Source of the DNA: Hemileia vastatrix
Taxonomy: Eukaryota > Basidiomycota > Pucciniomycetes > Pucciniales > Zaghouaniaceae
DNA: 64,000 nt
NCBI GenBank assembly: GCA_030280995.1
Contig: JASXTE010000004.1
Coordinates: 12,205,501-12,269,500 of the forward strand
Reading direction: 5' to 3'
Part shown: positions 35,703-48,240 of the stretch, piece after piece
Layout: each line of letters begins with the position of its first letter
Numbering within the stretch: the first letter of the stretch is position 1
Program-made: the position numbers and the translations under genes
Notes under the pieces: model-generated
What the model was told of the DNA's origin: nothing
The model's database searches: none
Seen by the model: only the letters and a program-made list of their open reading frames with translations

Positions 35703-35826
35703 ACATTGACACATAAAGTGTCTAATAACCCAATTATTAGCAAAAATAATTGCGGAAGATAATTGGGGTATGCAGATTATTTTACGCAATTAATTTAATT
35801 GCGGATCGGTCAACATTGATACCCCC
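35703..35826 (-). repeat. Harbinger-type terminal inverted repeat (right end)
   Basis: Minus-strand GGGGGTATCAATGTTGACC then GATCCGCAATTAAATTAATT and on to CTTTATGTGTCAATGTT, matching 24591-24720 in inverted orientation. It also contains a small inner palindrome AATTAAATTAATT. Confidence 0.8.
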
Positions 35827-36381
35827 TATTTTATAAGTGGTTAAGAATTGTTAACTGGCTGTTTAAAATTCTCTATTTTTTTACTTTTTTTCTTTAAATT
35901 TATTTTTTATCTTTTTTTTTCCTTTCTTCAATTTTGATCCATTTTCTCAACATAAACAATTGAAAGTTTATAATTTTTCAGATTATTTTTTCTTACTCTT
36001 TTTCTTTCTTGTCTTTTCTTACTAGTTTATTTTTGAGTTAATTGATTGAAACCACAAGCTATGTTTTATTTTTAATTCTTTTTTTGATTAGGTGGACATT
36101 GAAAATATGAGAAGAGAGTAAGAAAGAAAAACTGATGTGCAAGAAGTAAGAGAAGAGAAGCAAGAGGAAAGGAAAGTAAGAAGAGGAAGAGAGCAAAATA
36201 TATGTATGTATGTATGTATATAAGAAGCAAAAAAAAGCAACAAGATGTAATGGGAGAAAGAACCAGTTCATATCCTGAAAAGACAATGTGTCTTTTCAGC
36301 ACGTGACCTAGTGCTTACTCACATTCACCTTTGTATGAGATGGATCACTAGTCACTTCACTTGTGATTTATATGGCCAAAG
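35827..36381. other. No gene seen
   Basis: AT-rich sequence outside the right Harbinger end; a TATG tetranucleotide microsatellite (about 36201-36218). Minus-strand hydrophobic frames here look spurious. Confidence 0.4.
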
Positions 36382-37075
36382 GTTTCAGTGTATGCTAGTA
36401 TCTAAGTATCATTTAATAATAAATATGAATGGTCCTACTACTTATTTGTAAATGATTTAGTTATTAAACCTCAGGGGAAAACTAATAAAATGGTTATCCT
36501 CACTATTAACCCACAATATTTAGATTTCTGGGGGCTAGTGGTGGAAAATAGGTTAATAAAATATAGTTATAGCTAATAAAAAGATAATACCAATAAATAA
36601 ATGCTTTAAAATATATTTGTGTATGATAATAATTGTTTAATAATGTTTATTTGAGTTGTAGTAGGTAAATGATTGATGTCCAATAACCTTTCAAATCCTT
36701 CCTTACTTTTACCAAAATCCACTGGAGTGCACAGACCTTCAATCCAGATGATTGCACTTTGAGGGATCATCACCTCCCCATGGCTTCCAATTCAAGAAGT
36801 TTCAACACCCAGACCTCCAGTAAGGACCCTCAATCACAATTAATGATATCATACACCCGTACCATAAATAGAGAAAACAGATAAAAGCAGTTACCATAAA
36901 GAAACAGGTAAAATAACTCATCCAAAGAGAATAGAGTGAAACCCAAAGCATAAAAAGGAGCCAAATCATTTTTCCAAGCCCCCAATAATATCCCCAAGCA
37001 TCCATATTAACCCAGTAATCATATCCCAACCCATAAAACTGTGAAAATCCATAAAATGAAGCAGATCAAGTTGTC
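36382..37075 (-). repeat. Truncated or solo LTR of the chromodomain Gypsy family
   Basis: About 690 bp clearly similar to the 59652-60340 part of the Gypsy LTR: GGTCCTACTA, ACCTCAGGGGAA, CTGGAGTGCACAGACCTTCA, ACACCCAGACCTCCAGTAAG and CATAAAGAAACAGGTAAAAT are shared. Similarity begins at the LTR 3' end (TCAGTGTAT) and stops after about 37075 (TTGTC), so the first third of the LTR is missing. No Gypsy coding sequence adjoins it. The short Trp-rich frame here also occurs in the other LTR and is non-coding. Confidence 0.85.
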
Positions 37076-40000
37076 AATTATCTAGTTAGATCATAAGCTT
37101 ACCCATTATATCATAAAACAGTTTTTTCATTGAAAAAACTGTTTTCATTAATTAAAAGATTGAAAATATGTTTAAAGTTAAGCTTTTGTTGAGAAATGCT
37201 CATGTCCAGAATGACATTAAGATTTAAATCTTGAATTGATCTGGAATGAAATCTATTTTGATTTGAAAGAAAAAAAATTTCTGCAGATATATTTTTATTA
37301 AAGAAGAGGATTTAGAAAGTAATTCTTCTTACATAATCCAAAGTAAGATAAATGAGGTAAAAGCAAGTTAAAATTATGTGCTTTATTTTTATAAAATTAA
37401 CTGGAAAAAATCATGTATATATGGAAATATGAAAAGTAAAAACTTAAGCAGATAGTGAAAGTGTGTAAATAGTTCTTGTGTGAAAATTTGAGTTAAATTT
37501 TATGGTGGTAAAAAATAATTCTTACCTGAATATCCTCAATTCATAGGAGATTCAAAAAAATTAAATGGATTGTAATCCTCATTTTAAAGGATGTTTCGTA
37601 AATTTTGATTATTTTTTTTTCAAGTGTAGGACCTCTTTCCAATTGTGGTAATTTTTTTTAAAGTTTTCCTCAGTCATAATCATTGAGTGTGGTTTAAGCA
37701 AATAATTTTTACAAAAATTACATCTTTACCCTTTTTAAATATTTATTTCTTTTGGATTTTTCTCTTTTTTTGGGTCAATGCTGAAAGAGCTATAATATTA
37801 TGTATTATAATTGATCTTTGGTCAAATTTTTCAATCTACTTCAAATTATATATTAGGTTTTATCAATTAAAAAGATAATTATACAAATAAAAAATTCAAA
37901 ATAATAAATATCATAAAAATACATCATATTGATCCATGAGATCTTTTATCATTCTTTTTTCATTCTGCTTCCTTTTTAAATATTAATAAATATTTTATTC
38001 AAATATATGATTATCTTCTCAAGATCTTTTGTAATTATGACTAAATCTCTAATTTTTTTTTAAAGATTCAAGTTCTAATAAACCAAATCAAAGTATAATA
38101 CAGTAACTTTTTTCAAGTACCACCACTAAATATTTTATTGAATGTTGAAAATAATAGGAATTCCCACTTAAATCTTTTTGTTAAATAGAATGAGTTGTGG
38201 GTAAAATTAAAATATTCAAAATTTAAATTTTGAAAGTTTTTAAAATCAATGTGATTGATTTTATTTCTATTATATTTATATGAAGAAGATTTATTTATTT
38301 TTAGAACTAGGAGTGGCTAAAACTGTAACTTTATTAAATTTTCTTTGAGTATCAAAACAATTTTTTCAATTTTTTTTTGTATATTTTTTTTTTGAATATA
38401 TTTCATTTTTGTTAATAAAATTCAAACTTTATAAGTTATGTATCACTCATCTTGATTTTTTATATCAAAATAACTATTCATTACTAACTGAGATACTTTA
38501 AAAGTGAAATTGTTGATAAATTATTATTTTTTGCAAGTTCATTTTTCAGGAGATATACTAAACCATTTAAAGTAGTTTTTTGATAAGAAATATTTTAATT
38601 TTTTTAATTCACAATATATTTAAGTACTACCTGTAAAATCCAATTAAAAGCTATCATAATTATTACAAGTAAAAAATTTGGTTTTAAATATTTTTACATA
38701 AAAATCTTACAAATTATTTCTTCTCTTATTTAAAATAAATTAATGCTGAACATGAATTTATTTTTATTTTATCTAAAAAAATATCTCATATATTACAACC
38801 AGAGTTGCATCAATCTTTTTAAATATATTTCAAAAAATTATTTGTATAATAAGATACACCACACTAGTTAAATTCTTTCTATTGAAATATTATTAAATAA
38901 TTTATAAGTCAAATGAAAATGATAAGTTTTGAATTTTTGAATGAGAAAATGCAAACGTTACTAAATTTATTCATTACATGTATTTAAACATTTATTTTAA
39001 TCCCTTTTCTAATGTTTTTTATCTTTTTAGGATAACATCACCATGATTGATATTTAAAATATTCAGTTTTTATCACCATAATATACTGAGTTTTTAATAA
39101 TTTGACTGAGATAATTCTTTAATATTTTTATTTACTCAATTTCTGTTTTTAACTATTTCTTTCCATATTTATTAATTTAAATATATTTAATTATATATAT
39201 ATAAGATATTTGTTTTAAATTTATTCTTATTATTTTAATCAAGAGATCTTAAGAAATTTTTTTGATAATGATCCAGAAAAACAAATCTCAAAATTTTACA
39301 TGTAAAAAATTATTTCTCATTTGAAGTTTGCTATTTTAGAATTTTTAATCTTGAATCATATAATACCTACAGCAAGATTTAAACATCTTTTTATTTGGAA
39401 TCAAATCATTATTCATTGAGGTTTAATCCTTCTTCAAGAAGGATACAGGGAAGTTTACACTTTTTTTCATGTATATTTCAACACTAACTCAATCTGTACT
39501 CACTTTTATATGAATTGGGTTTCAAGGTTTTAGACTTGCTAGCAGGTCTGCACCACATATTGGGTGGTGATTGGTACGTGAGTCATCATGATTTAGAGCT
39601 TGACACATGTATAACAAATTTTCATAAGTTCTTTTCCCAAAGTATTCATCTATCTGGGGATAAAGAGGACACATAGAACTGAGCTTTTTAGAAACAGAGG
39701 TGAATCATTGTTTCTCATCATTTTTAAAAAATCCAAGGCTAGTTAAAGAAGAAAACATTTTTTCCTTCTTGTATTTTCCTTGATGAATTAAAAATCTTTC
39801 CATAATTTTATTTGAAATAAACACCACCAAATATGGGGGGCTGAATTTCTAGCAAGTCCCCAACCTTGAACCCAAATTAATATTTATCTAAGCACATGAT
39901 GAGGAAGTGGTTAAAAAATTATGAAAAGCTAATGGATTTTACTTGAACACACATGAAGAAAAATTTTTATCATTTATTGAATTATAGGTGATCAAAAGTG

Positions 40001-40659
40001 CAAAAAATATTGAGGCTTGGATTACTGGAATTTTTAAAGGAGTATTACTATTAGTGAATCCCAATACCAAGCCAGGATCTTACATGCCTATGATTTTGAA
40101 ACATTATTTTTTTCATTTTTTAAAATATATAATTTCTCATGTAAGTTTAATTTTAAAATTTTCTTCAAGTTTTAAAATTTTATTTCTCTATGGGCATGTA
40201 GAGTAGTAATCCAATATCATAAGAAATTATTCATGAAAAAAAAATTATTGAATCTATATTGTTCATAAAATATTTATTCTTAAAATTTCCAGATATAACT
40301 TTATTTTCTCCTTGCATCAATTGAAATTATGAAATATTATCAATTTTTAAAATATTTGGGAAGGGACACAGCACTCTTAAAACTGACTCCAGAATAAATT
40401 GAGTTGGTATTATAGTTTAAAAAATTGATATTTATACTATATTATTAAAATTAATAAAAATATGTGTACAATTTTACTTAAATATAACTTACAACTATTT
40501 GAATTATATAAAATAAATAAAGGTATAATTTTCATAACAGTAAACCATTTGGCTAACAAGAATTGCACAAACTTTAAAGGTTTTTTTGGGTGGTTTCTTG
40601 CCCTTAAAATTTCTAAGGGTTATATTATATTATATATATATACTATTTTTGTATTTTTT
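37076..40659. other. AT-rich desert, no gene seen
   Basis: 3.6 kb without a supported gene. A short inverted motif AATTTCTAGCAA between GGGGGG and GTCCCC runs at 39835-39860. Other frames are short and low-complexity. Confidence 0.45.
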
Positions 40660-41420
40660 TTTCAAAAATCTCTCTCCCACTTTGTCGCTCTCATTAATCG
40701 TGTATCATATTCTTCCCCCCTCTGACATTTTTTCTATCTTTTAAATCTAACTTCACTATCCATAGTCCTCTCCTCTTCCAATCAATTTGGCCCCCTTTTT
40801 TACCCCTCTTTATCCCACTTCACCCAAAATAACTTGATTACTCACCTTTAAAACTCTTTTACTCCCCTCATTACCCCTTTCTTTCTCACCACACCACACC
40901 TCACTCCTTTATCTCTCCTGTCCATCCCTTTTACTGCATGTGAAGTAAAAATGGTGATATGGAAAGCAAAAGATCTTGGTAGAAAATAAAAAAGGTAAAT
41001 TTGGGTGGGAAGTGGAAATTTCTGGGGTAGGGAGTGGAAATAGTGGGAGTGAAGCTAAATGGTTGCAATTGTCTTAAAAATAGGTGGGGTAGGGGGGAAG
41101 AAAATTAGAAGGGTAGGTTGTGAGTTTAAAGGGGTTGTAAGGGGGTGGAAAGGGGTAGGGATGGGAAAGAAAGGGGTGAGAGAGTATGAAGAAGGAAGCA
41201 AAAGAAGTAGAGTAGGTTACAAAATTAAATGTGACAATAGGGGAGTGGTGAGGAGAGCTTCAACTTGGGGTGGGAACATTGGGGAGTTCAGCAAAGGTGT
41301 CATAGTTACAAACAAAATGTGAGAGGTAATAAAATAGCTTAAAGGGATAAAATGGAAGATAAAAGTGTGTAGCAAGGTGGAGAGTGTAAAAGGAAGTAGA
41401 AAATAATTTAATTTGAACTC
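40660..41420. repeat. Pyrimidine-rich block followed by purine-rich block (imperfect inverted repeat)
   Basis: 40670-40935 is strongly C/T-rich (TTCCCCCCTCTG, TACCCCTCTTTATCCCACTT); 41000-41410 is strongly A/G-rich (GGGGTAGGGGGGAAG, GGGGTGAGAGAGTATG). Segments are approximate reverse complements (CCACACCTCACTCC against GGGATGGGAAAG, for example) with AAAAATGGTGATATGG near the centre at about 40950. The layout mirrors the block at 30720-31390 but is older and more diverged. Confidence 0.65.
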
Positions 41421-42322
41421 TGTTGTTCAGTTGAAAAAAATAGTGCACCCTGTCAATTGAGATGTATAATATTCTAATATAAAAAATGAGAAAAAATTAT
41501 TTTCAGGCTTAGTTTAAGTACAGACACATGAATATCTTGATTAGTCAGTAATATAGAATACTTTAATGGTCCACTATGAGTTTTTTTTCAAATAAAATTG
41601 AGTATTAAAATATAATTCAAGTAAATGTTCTCAGTAAGTTAATCTTACTTATTATAAATGGTATACAGTTTATGGTTGGTAGAAAAATAGAACTAATGAT
41701 TTAAAACAATATTTAATAGCCTTTAAAAGTATTTATGAACTTTTATTGTAATGGTTTGGTTATATGTTTTTAAGGTGATGTAAAAGAATGTATAATAGAA
41801 GCCCTGAACCTCCTCCTTTTATACCCATGAATACTTAATGTTCCCCCTTAAATTACCAATCCCTTACATGGACAATGATTCTCCAATCTAGAAGTTACAC
41901 ATTCCTATCAACCCAAGGATTTTCAAATGAAAAAATAAGAATTATATCACATGCCAAAATACAAGAATAACTTCAGCCAATCCATCAAAATAAGGTAATA
42001 ATCCAAAAGGAGAGTATATGTGTGAAATTCTTAAAATAAATAACCAAATAAGGAAATTAACTAATTAAGTGATATCAAAAGTAGAAATTAAGACGTTAAA
42101 TATATAAAAGTTTTATACATGAAATACCTATTTAAAAATAACCAATAAAGCCTGAGAAACCATTGAGAAACCCAAAAGAAGACATGACAAATGGGGTGAC
42201 TGAATGCAGACTCTTGGAAGGCACTTGCACAGGTAAATCCTTGACTAAATAGCTACTTTTAAGTGTTTTTTGTAATATGGGTTCCATTCTTGAGGTTATT
42301 AATGAAATTAGTGCACATAATA
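41421..42322. other. No gene seen
   Basis: AT-rich; nothing beyond short spurious frames. Confidence 0.4.
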
Positions 42323-42520
42323 GGGGGTATCAAAGTTAGAAATCTTCCATTTCAAAATACCTCTTTTTTCAACCAAATCAACCAAGGTTATTTTTTAAAA
42401 TATGCCATTTTGTGCCCCCAAAACAGCTTCTTACTGAGAATAAATTTCAAGTTTGTGGCTTTCTTTTTGTGTGGCACAATACAGTGAAAGTAATTACAAA
42501 TTTCTAACTTTGATAACCCA
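42323..42520. mobile_element. MITE, 198 bp, with Harbinger-like ends
   Basis: Ends GGGGGTATCAAAGTTAGAAA (left) and TGGGTTATCAAAGTTAGAAA (right, minus strand) form terminal inverted repeats of about 20 bp. TAATA flanks both sides (42318-42322 and 42521-42525), a possible target duplication. The terminal GGTATCAA-GTT core resembles the larger Harbinger ends in this window, so the resident family may have mobilised it. The internal frame is spurious. Confidence 0.75.
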
Positions 42521-42525
42521 TAATA

Positions 42526-43429
42526 AGATCAATGCACTAATAATGAAATTAGGTTACTAAAAAAGTGCCTCTTGCCTATTTTAGTGTGTTTACACATATG
42601 GAGCATACACTGTGTTGTAATTTTTGTGTGAAGTTACTAAATTTGTTAATAATGAAGATATGCACATGGGATAAATTCAGGCAGCATAAGTTCAGTACAA
42701 ATAAGCCATTTCTAGCATAAAAAACATAAATTTTCTGAAGTGTTATTTTTAGACATTTAAGTAGCCAAATCAATTGTACTAAATAAGAAAAGTTTATCTG
42801 TCAAAACAAAATTTCAATATTATTAAATTCATAGCACATATATCCAACTTTTGAGTGATTTAAAGCCCATTTATCCATTATTTCACTATAATAATGAAAG
42901 ATCAGCTTTAAAACCACTTAAAATATTATTATCCTTATCTCTAAGGTTCTTAAGATTACCCTATCATATTCCTACCTAATATTAAGTACATAAGACCTAT
43001 AAAAGATGGATATATGCTTGTATTTAAGGTATTCTAATGGCGTATATTGTATTAAATGACTTATTTCACTTATGTATACATATTGTATACCTTTGCTTAT
43101 TGTCCCCATGTGTAATAAATGTGTTAAGCATATTAAATATGGTTGTTTCACTCATTACTAGGAATATTCAGACTGAAAATCACCAGGCCAAAAGTTAGAC
43201 GACTTGCAGTAAAGTGGTTGTTTAGTACCTGTGGTCTAACCTGAGTCAAACCTGTGTTGGAACTTTGGTGGGAAAATTTTTCATCATGACACATAGCTCA
43301 TAGCTGAATCATTAGGACCAATTTGAATTCTTCATATATTGCTTTTTGCATAATTTCCAACAGGCAATAGATCATACTTTGGTGTCTAAAAGGCATATAT
43401 TAAATTGATAATTGATATTACAAAGGTGA
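42526..43429. other. 3' flank of the Tnp2 gene, no gene seen
   Basis: AT-rich sequence. The end of the CACTA-type element could lie here, but no CACTA/CACTG terminal repeat was matched. Confidence 0.35.
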
Positions 43430-46400
43430 TTAATAGGAACCAGCTATACTACATAATGACATTATACAGACAGTATCAGATAAAACACCACCAAAGCCAC
43501 TAGGATTGAGAGTTCTTGAAGCATGTCCAATAATATCTTTATGAGTAATAATAACATTTTTAGACCATCTATTGTAGCACCAAAATGTTTTGAATCCTGC
43601 TTTGGAGAAAGGATTTTCTATTTTTTTTTCAACAGCATCATACAATCCAACTAGAATAAAGATTTGATCTGGGAACTTCTTTGACTCCCACATTCTTAAC
43701 ATCACTCCAACCTTGATGCCTTTTGATAATTTGATCTCAATATTCCCATTCCCTTGATGTTTTCAGTATAGTGAGAAGTATTTACCACCAAGGTTAAAGT
43801 ATTGGAGATCAGTAATTTTAGATGGAAGAAATTCTAAAGCACCAGTCAATTTATCTTTTTCAAAAATATTTGAAAAACACTTTTTACCATCAATCTTGTT
43901 TAAATAATCCAGCCATAAAACGTATTCTTCATGGAGTAGTTTAACAGTTGATTTTGAAGTCTTTTTTTTTTCTATATCAAAAACATCTTTCATTTTGTTT
44001 TCAAATAGATTGTCATTCATCTCAAGAAGAGATTGAAGCTGCCCAGTCAAGATAAACATTTTCATAAATGTTTTGTCCATTTCATCTAAAATAAAAAATA
44101 TTAAAGTAAATAATTATGAAGAACAAAAAGATTATAGGAGCACATACTTTTTTATTATTGTGTGAGATAGATCCCAACATTCCATTTATGCGCTCATGAG
44201 CCCAAGCTGCTGCTGATGGTTCTGGCTCAAATTGTCACAGAACTTCAGGAAAATGTTGAGCTAAGTGGACATTAGGCTTGATGTCAATATGTGGCCAAAA
44301 CTCTTTAAGACATTTCATATACTATTTTAGATGATCCTGAAGAGATACAATTTGTTCTTCATTTAATTCAAAGGAAGTTAAAAGGTTGATAATAGATACC
44401 AACAGGGAAAGACACTTTATCAACTTCTTCTCTCAATATTCAGAATTTTCTATATTCCAAACTGGGAACAAAGCAAACACGTAATAAATTTTCTTTAATA
44501 AAAGCCATTCAGCTGCCTTGAGATTTGTTCCAGTCTCCCCTACATGGTGTGGAACACGGGTTAACCATGAGGGAATGAGTTTATGCCAAATACAATTTTG
44601 AACAATCATCAATTCGCTAGGCCTTAGATTTAAATCAGAAGTTAAATAATTTGGTGCTGCAGCTGATCCCAAATTGATTTCAGGTCTAAAACGGGCAGAA
44701 AATTCCTGAAATGTGGACTCTAAAGAAAATATTTATTAGGAAAATGTTTAATTAAAAGTAATTCAGTATAACTTACTTGAACTATCTACATCAGAGCTTG
44801 ATTCTTCTTTCTCTGAGCTGGCTTCAACACCCTGCGGATTAGTACTTCTTGATGGCCCAACCATTTTTAGAGCTTTTCCTGCCTTCTCCTGCCCAATTTC
44901 ATCATAAGATAGTTTTCGTTTGAGGTTTTTTCTCAATGGCGGTATCACTACACAAACTGTACTTTTTGTCTTTATACTTTTACTTGAATCATGAGAAGTA
45001 GAGTTTGAGGGGAATGATGGTAGTTTTGAAATCTTTTTTTTTGTTAATATCTTAAATAAAGATGGATTAGAGGAGGAGCTGGAAAATGAATGGTGACTGG
45101 ATTTTGAACAGAATGAATGGTCATCCTGAAAGCCTTTTTTTGAAGATTTTTTCTTTTCTTTTTGAATGTAATCACCAGCTGCTGTAATAAGAAGGTAATT
45201 CTTACTGAAGTCTTTGGCAATACCAAGAAGTAAGCAGTGCATAAGTTCTATTCCAACAAAAGAGACTGGTTGCCAATATGGAAGTTCAAGAAGAGACAAA
45301 TATCAAACACCTTTGTTATCAAAGATCTTCTTTCTTGCTTGGGCACTGGAAGCATTTTTCCATTTAATAGCTTGAGTTCGGTGCTTGGAATCAGTGCGTG
45401 ATAGGAACTCAGCAGGAAGTTTACCAGATTTCAAATCTTCTTTAGAAATTAAGTAAAATGAGCATGGATTATTTGAGCTATAGCTGGAAAAACCAGAGAG
45501 CTTCTGGATAGCTGGTAGGTCACCAATTAAAGGAAATATTGCAGCATGTATTGGTCTTCCTTCAGGATAACGAAATGTCTTTGAAAAAAAGCATCCTTTC
45601 CACAGCTTTTGAAGTTCTTCTAAAAGAGGTGAAATAACATGATTACACTGGTCCAAACTAGGTTCATCTGGCCCAGGTGTGATTCCTGCCAAGAAAACGT
45701 GTTGCTTTTTATATTGTAAATGAGGTGGAAGATTTAGACAAGTCAAAATAAAAGATCCAAATGACACCTGACTATGACCACCAATTTTATTCCCAAAAGG
45801 ATTAAACCAATCAATATACAGGCTGAAAACAAGATTACCACTTTTATTTGTAAAATAATCTCCTTTTATATCTTTAAATTCCTTCCAGACTGAACCATCC
45901 CAAACATTGCACATTTTTCCTCGTGTATTATGTGGCCTCCTTAATGAGTAATCCAGATTGTCCTCAAACCCTGGAAGAAGAAGAAGGCGGGCTAGCCAAG
46001 ATATAAGAGATTGAGTTTTAAACTTTTGGACTGGAACTAAATCCAATTTTCAATCATCTTTTTTCTGAAACAATGGATGATTGAATTTCAACACAACATT
46101 CTTTATACAAGGTATGGCATTGAGCAAAATTTGACTACAATGGGCATGTTCAAAGTTGTATTTGTTAGCTGGTTTGAAAGGTTGATGAAAGCAATTTGGA
46201 CAACATAGAAGAGTTGTAAGCGGCGCATGTAGGTTGAGTCGGTTGAGAACAGTGTAAATGCTATGAGGAAGCTGTTTAGAATCATGCAGGAGTTTTTTGG
46301 CATCTTTATAAGTTTTAGATATTAAATTGATCTTGAAAAATTCAGCTTGAATCCGTATTTTAATTTGCCTATGTGATAAGTTTTGAACCAGAAGGCCATG

Positions 46401-46862
46401 TGCCAGATCAATAAGTATAAAGAAAATCAATGGTGATAGATGTGCAAGAGCAGGAGGAGAGAAGGCGGAGGTTTCAATTTGTAATAAATTTAAAAAGGAA
46501 GAAGAAGAACTTTTGAAATTTTTTGATTTTTTGACAATTGAAGTGATTGACTCAGAATCATCAGCATCAAGACTTAATGAGTGTTTTTGGCCAAACTAAT
46601 GAGATAAATATGTTAAAAAAAAGCAAGAAATTAAAATCATTATAAATTTAAGTAAACTTTAGGTGCTTACCTCCTCAGTAGTGGGTAAGAATACTTCATT
46701 TGAAGAGCTTGCCACAGGAAAAGAAGAAGAAGAAGATTCTTGGTGAGAGCTACTTTTGGCCAGAGATTGGTTCTCAGGAGCTGTGGATTGGTTGATCAAC
46801 TGACTTTGTTTCCTAAAAAGCAGAATTTTATCTTGATGCTTGTAATATGCAGTTGTAGACAT
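43430..46862 (-). pseudogene. CACTA/EnSpm Tnp2-family transposase, at least two in-frame stops
   Basis: N-terminal exon 46862-46659 (MSTTAYYKHQ, Ser-rich), then a zinc-finger region with CCPNCFHQPFK and CSQ in frame 46050-46600. The Tnp2 core is at 45303-46046: YIDWFNPFGNKIGG, LNLPPHLQYKKQHVFLAGI, PGPDEPSLDQ, FRYPEGRPIHAAIFPLIGDL and GFSSYSSNNPCSFY, strongly typical of basidiomycete Tnp2. It continues at 45299-45180 with LLELPYWQPVSFVGIELMHC and LLLGIAKDF. Further exons, less conserved, are at 44433-44672, 43763-44080 and 43430-43705. Stops: TGA 46050-46052 and TGA 45303-45305; the latter falls in GV*YLSLLELPYW where the family has Arg, so CGA to TGA fits. The Ser/Lys-rich insert at 44763-45180 may contain an unspliced intron. 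No terminal repeats were found. Confidence 0.85.
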
Positions 46863-47140
46863 TGAAAGCCCCTGAACTATCTCACATTCACTATTGGTGA
46901 AAGATTTTTAATTGCAACCAAGCTCAGAGCAAGTGCAAACAACATATCTAGTAGGCATGTTCAGCAGAGAGTATGTTAAAATAATAAGAAAACAATTTTT
47001 AAGTGGTGGTATTTGGACAAGATGGCATAAAAAGGAGAAAATAATGTATTCAAATTCTAAAATAATTTTACTATTCAAAATGGCTATTCAATACAACTTC
47101 ACCAGGAGGAAAATTCTAAACAAAATTTACAGGTGAAACA

Positions 47141-48240
47141 CTAAAGCAGATGGGAGAGAGAATGGATTGTAAAAGAAGGATTATGGCATATAAGTAAAAA
47201 CTGAGAAAGGCTGAGATTATCAATGTTGTAACAATTGGTGGGAAGATTACTAGGACACACAAATGTATGTGAAGCAATACTTGAGTCTTTTCTAAGAGAT
47301 ACAATATTTTTAGAAATATGTCCATGATTTTTAGATCCTCTTATCAAGTTAAGAGTAATTTGATCAACTTGTGAGTAAAAATTTAACAATTCCTCAGAGC
47401 ACCAAGATGGTTTCCTTTTCCAAAGATTTCCTTTCTTGATCTTCTTCAGTTTCAGAGTGGAAGCAAGGATTATCAAACAAAAAGAGAAGTTTGGCATCAA
47501 GACAAGCTACAGCTTTTTTCCTACAAGAAGCATGCAACTGAGAAGAAAATTATTAATAAAAATTTACAAAAAAAAATTCTCACTCACTTTCTGCCTAGTA
47601 TCCATCATTATTCTTCTATTTAGCTTAGAAACATCTAAAGATTTACTGGTTGAAATTTTTTCTCAAAGCCATCATTCCAGAATTAGAGGCACAAACTTTA
47701 TTATTTCTTCAGAATGATCTATGTGATACTGATCAAATGCCTGGTACTTATGGGCATAGCAATAGTTCTTTGTCAAGTGTTGAATGATTCTTTGATTCCA
47801 ATCTCTGTGCTCCATGTTGAATGAGAGGCATAAGCAGGGAACCCCAACATTAATGGCATCTTGATGGCAAGTATGGTAAAAAACCAGGGGAATAGTTTTT
47901 TGGCGTCCAGATGGTGATAAAGAAATTTCTTCAAGGGTGTACATATTTTCAGGTGGTGGAGATAAATTAGTAGTAACTAGTTCATTTGAAAGAGATGATA
48001 ATTCAGCAGTGGTTGGTGGAGGTGGGAAATCATCCAGCTTTTGACATTTTCCCAAGACAAGTTTCATGAAGTCAATAACTGAAATGGTGGAAGCAGCCTT
48101 AGAACTTGGAACACCAATTTGGGAAAGAATTTTGTTAAAAGCACATGTGCTCTTGAAGCCTGTGGTAGGAATCAAAGTAGAAGCTAATACAAGAGGTGAA
48201 CAAATTGCTTTTAAAAAAGAATGAAAGCCTTACATGTTGG
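47141..48240 (-). CDS. Unidentified gene remnants between Tnp2 and SNF2
   Basis: Two minus-strand frames, 47672-48175 and 47141-47500, look protein-like (varied composition, FYHTCHQDAINVGVPCLCLSF; RKPSWCSEELLNFYSQVDQ) but no family is recognised. A short in-phase linker near 47510 (VACLDAKLLFLFDNPCF) suggests one broken multi-exon gene. It could be the second gene of the Tnp2 element or a separate host gene. Splicing was not resolved. Confidence 0.35.

Larger units (their letters stand above)
28569..35826. mobile_element. Probable PIF/Harbinger DNA transposon (7.3 kb, possibly 11.2 kb)
   Basis: Left end GGGGGCATCAATGTTCAGGG at 28569 after TTATTA, and right end GGGGGTATCAATGTTGACC on the minus strand at 35826. 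Inside are the two proteins expected of the superfamily: an IS5-like DDE transposase (28948-30207, +) and a Myb/SANT-like protein (34127-35476, -). The right end matches the 24591 terminal repeat better than the 28569 one, so the true left end may be 24591. A 3-bp target duplication could not be confirmed for either pairing. A TET/JBP-like gene, a giant C/G inverted repeat and a tandem repeat lie between the two protein genes. Confidence 0.5.
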
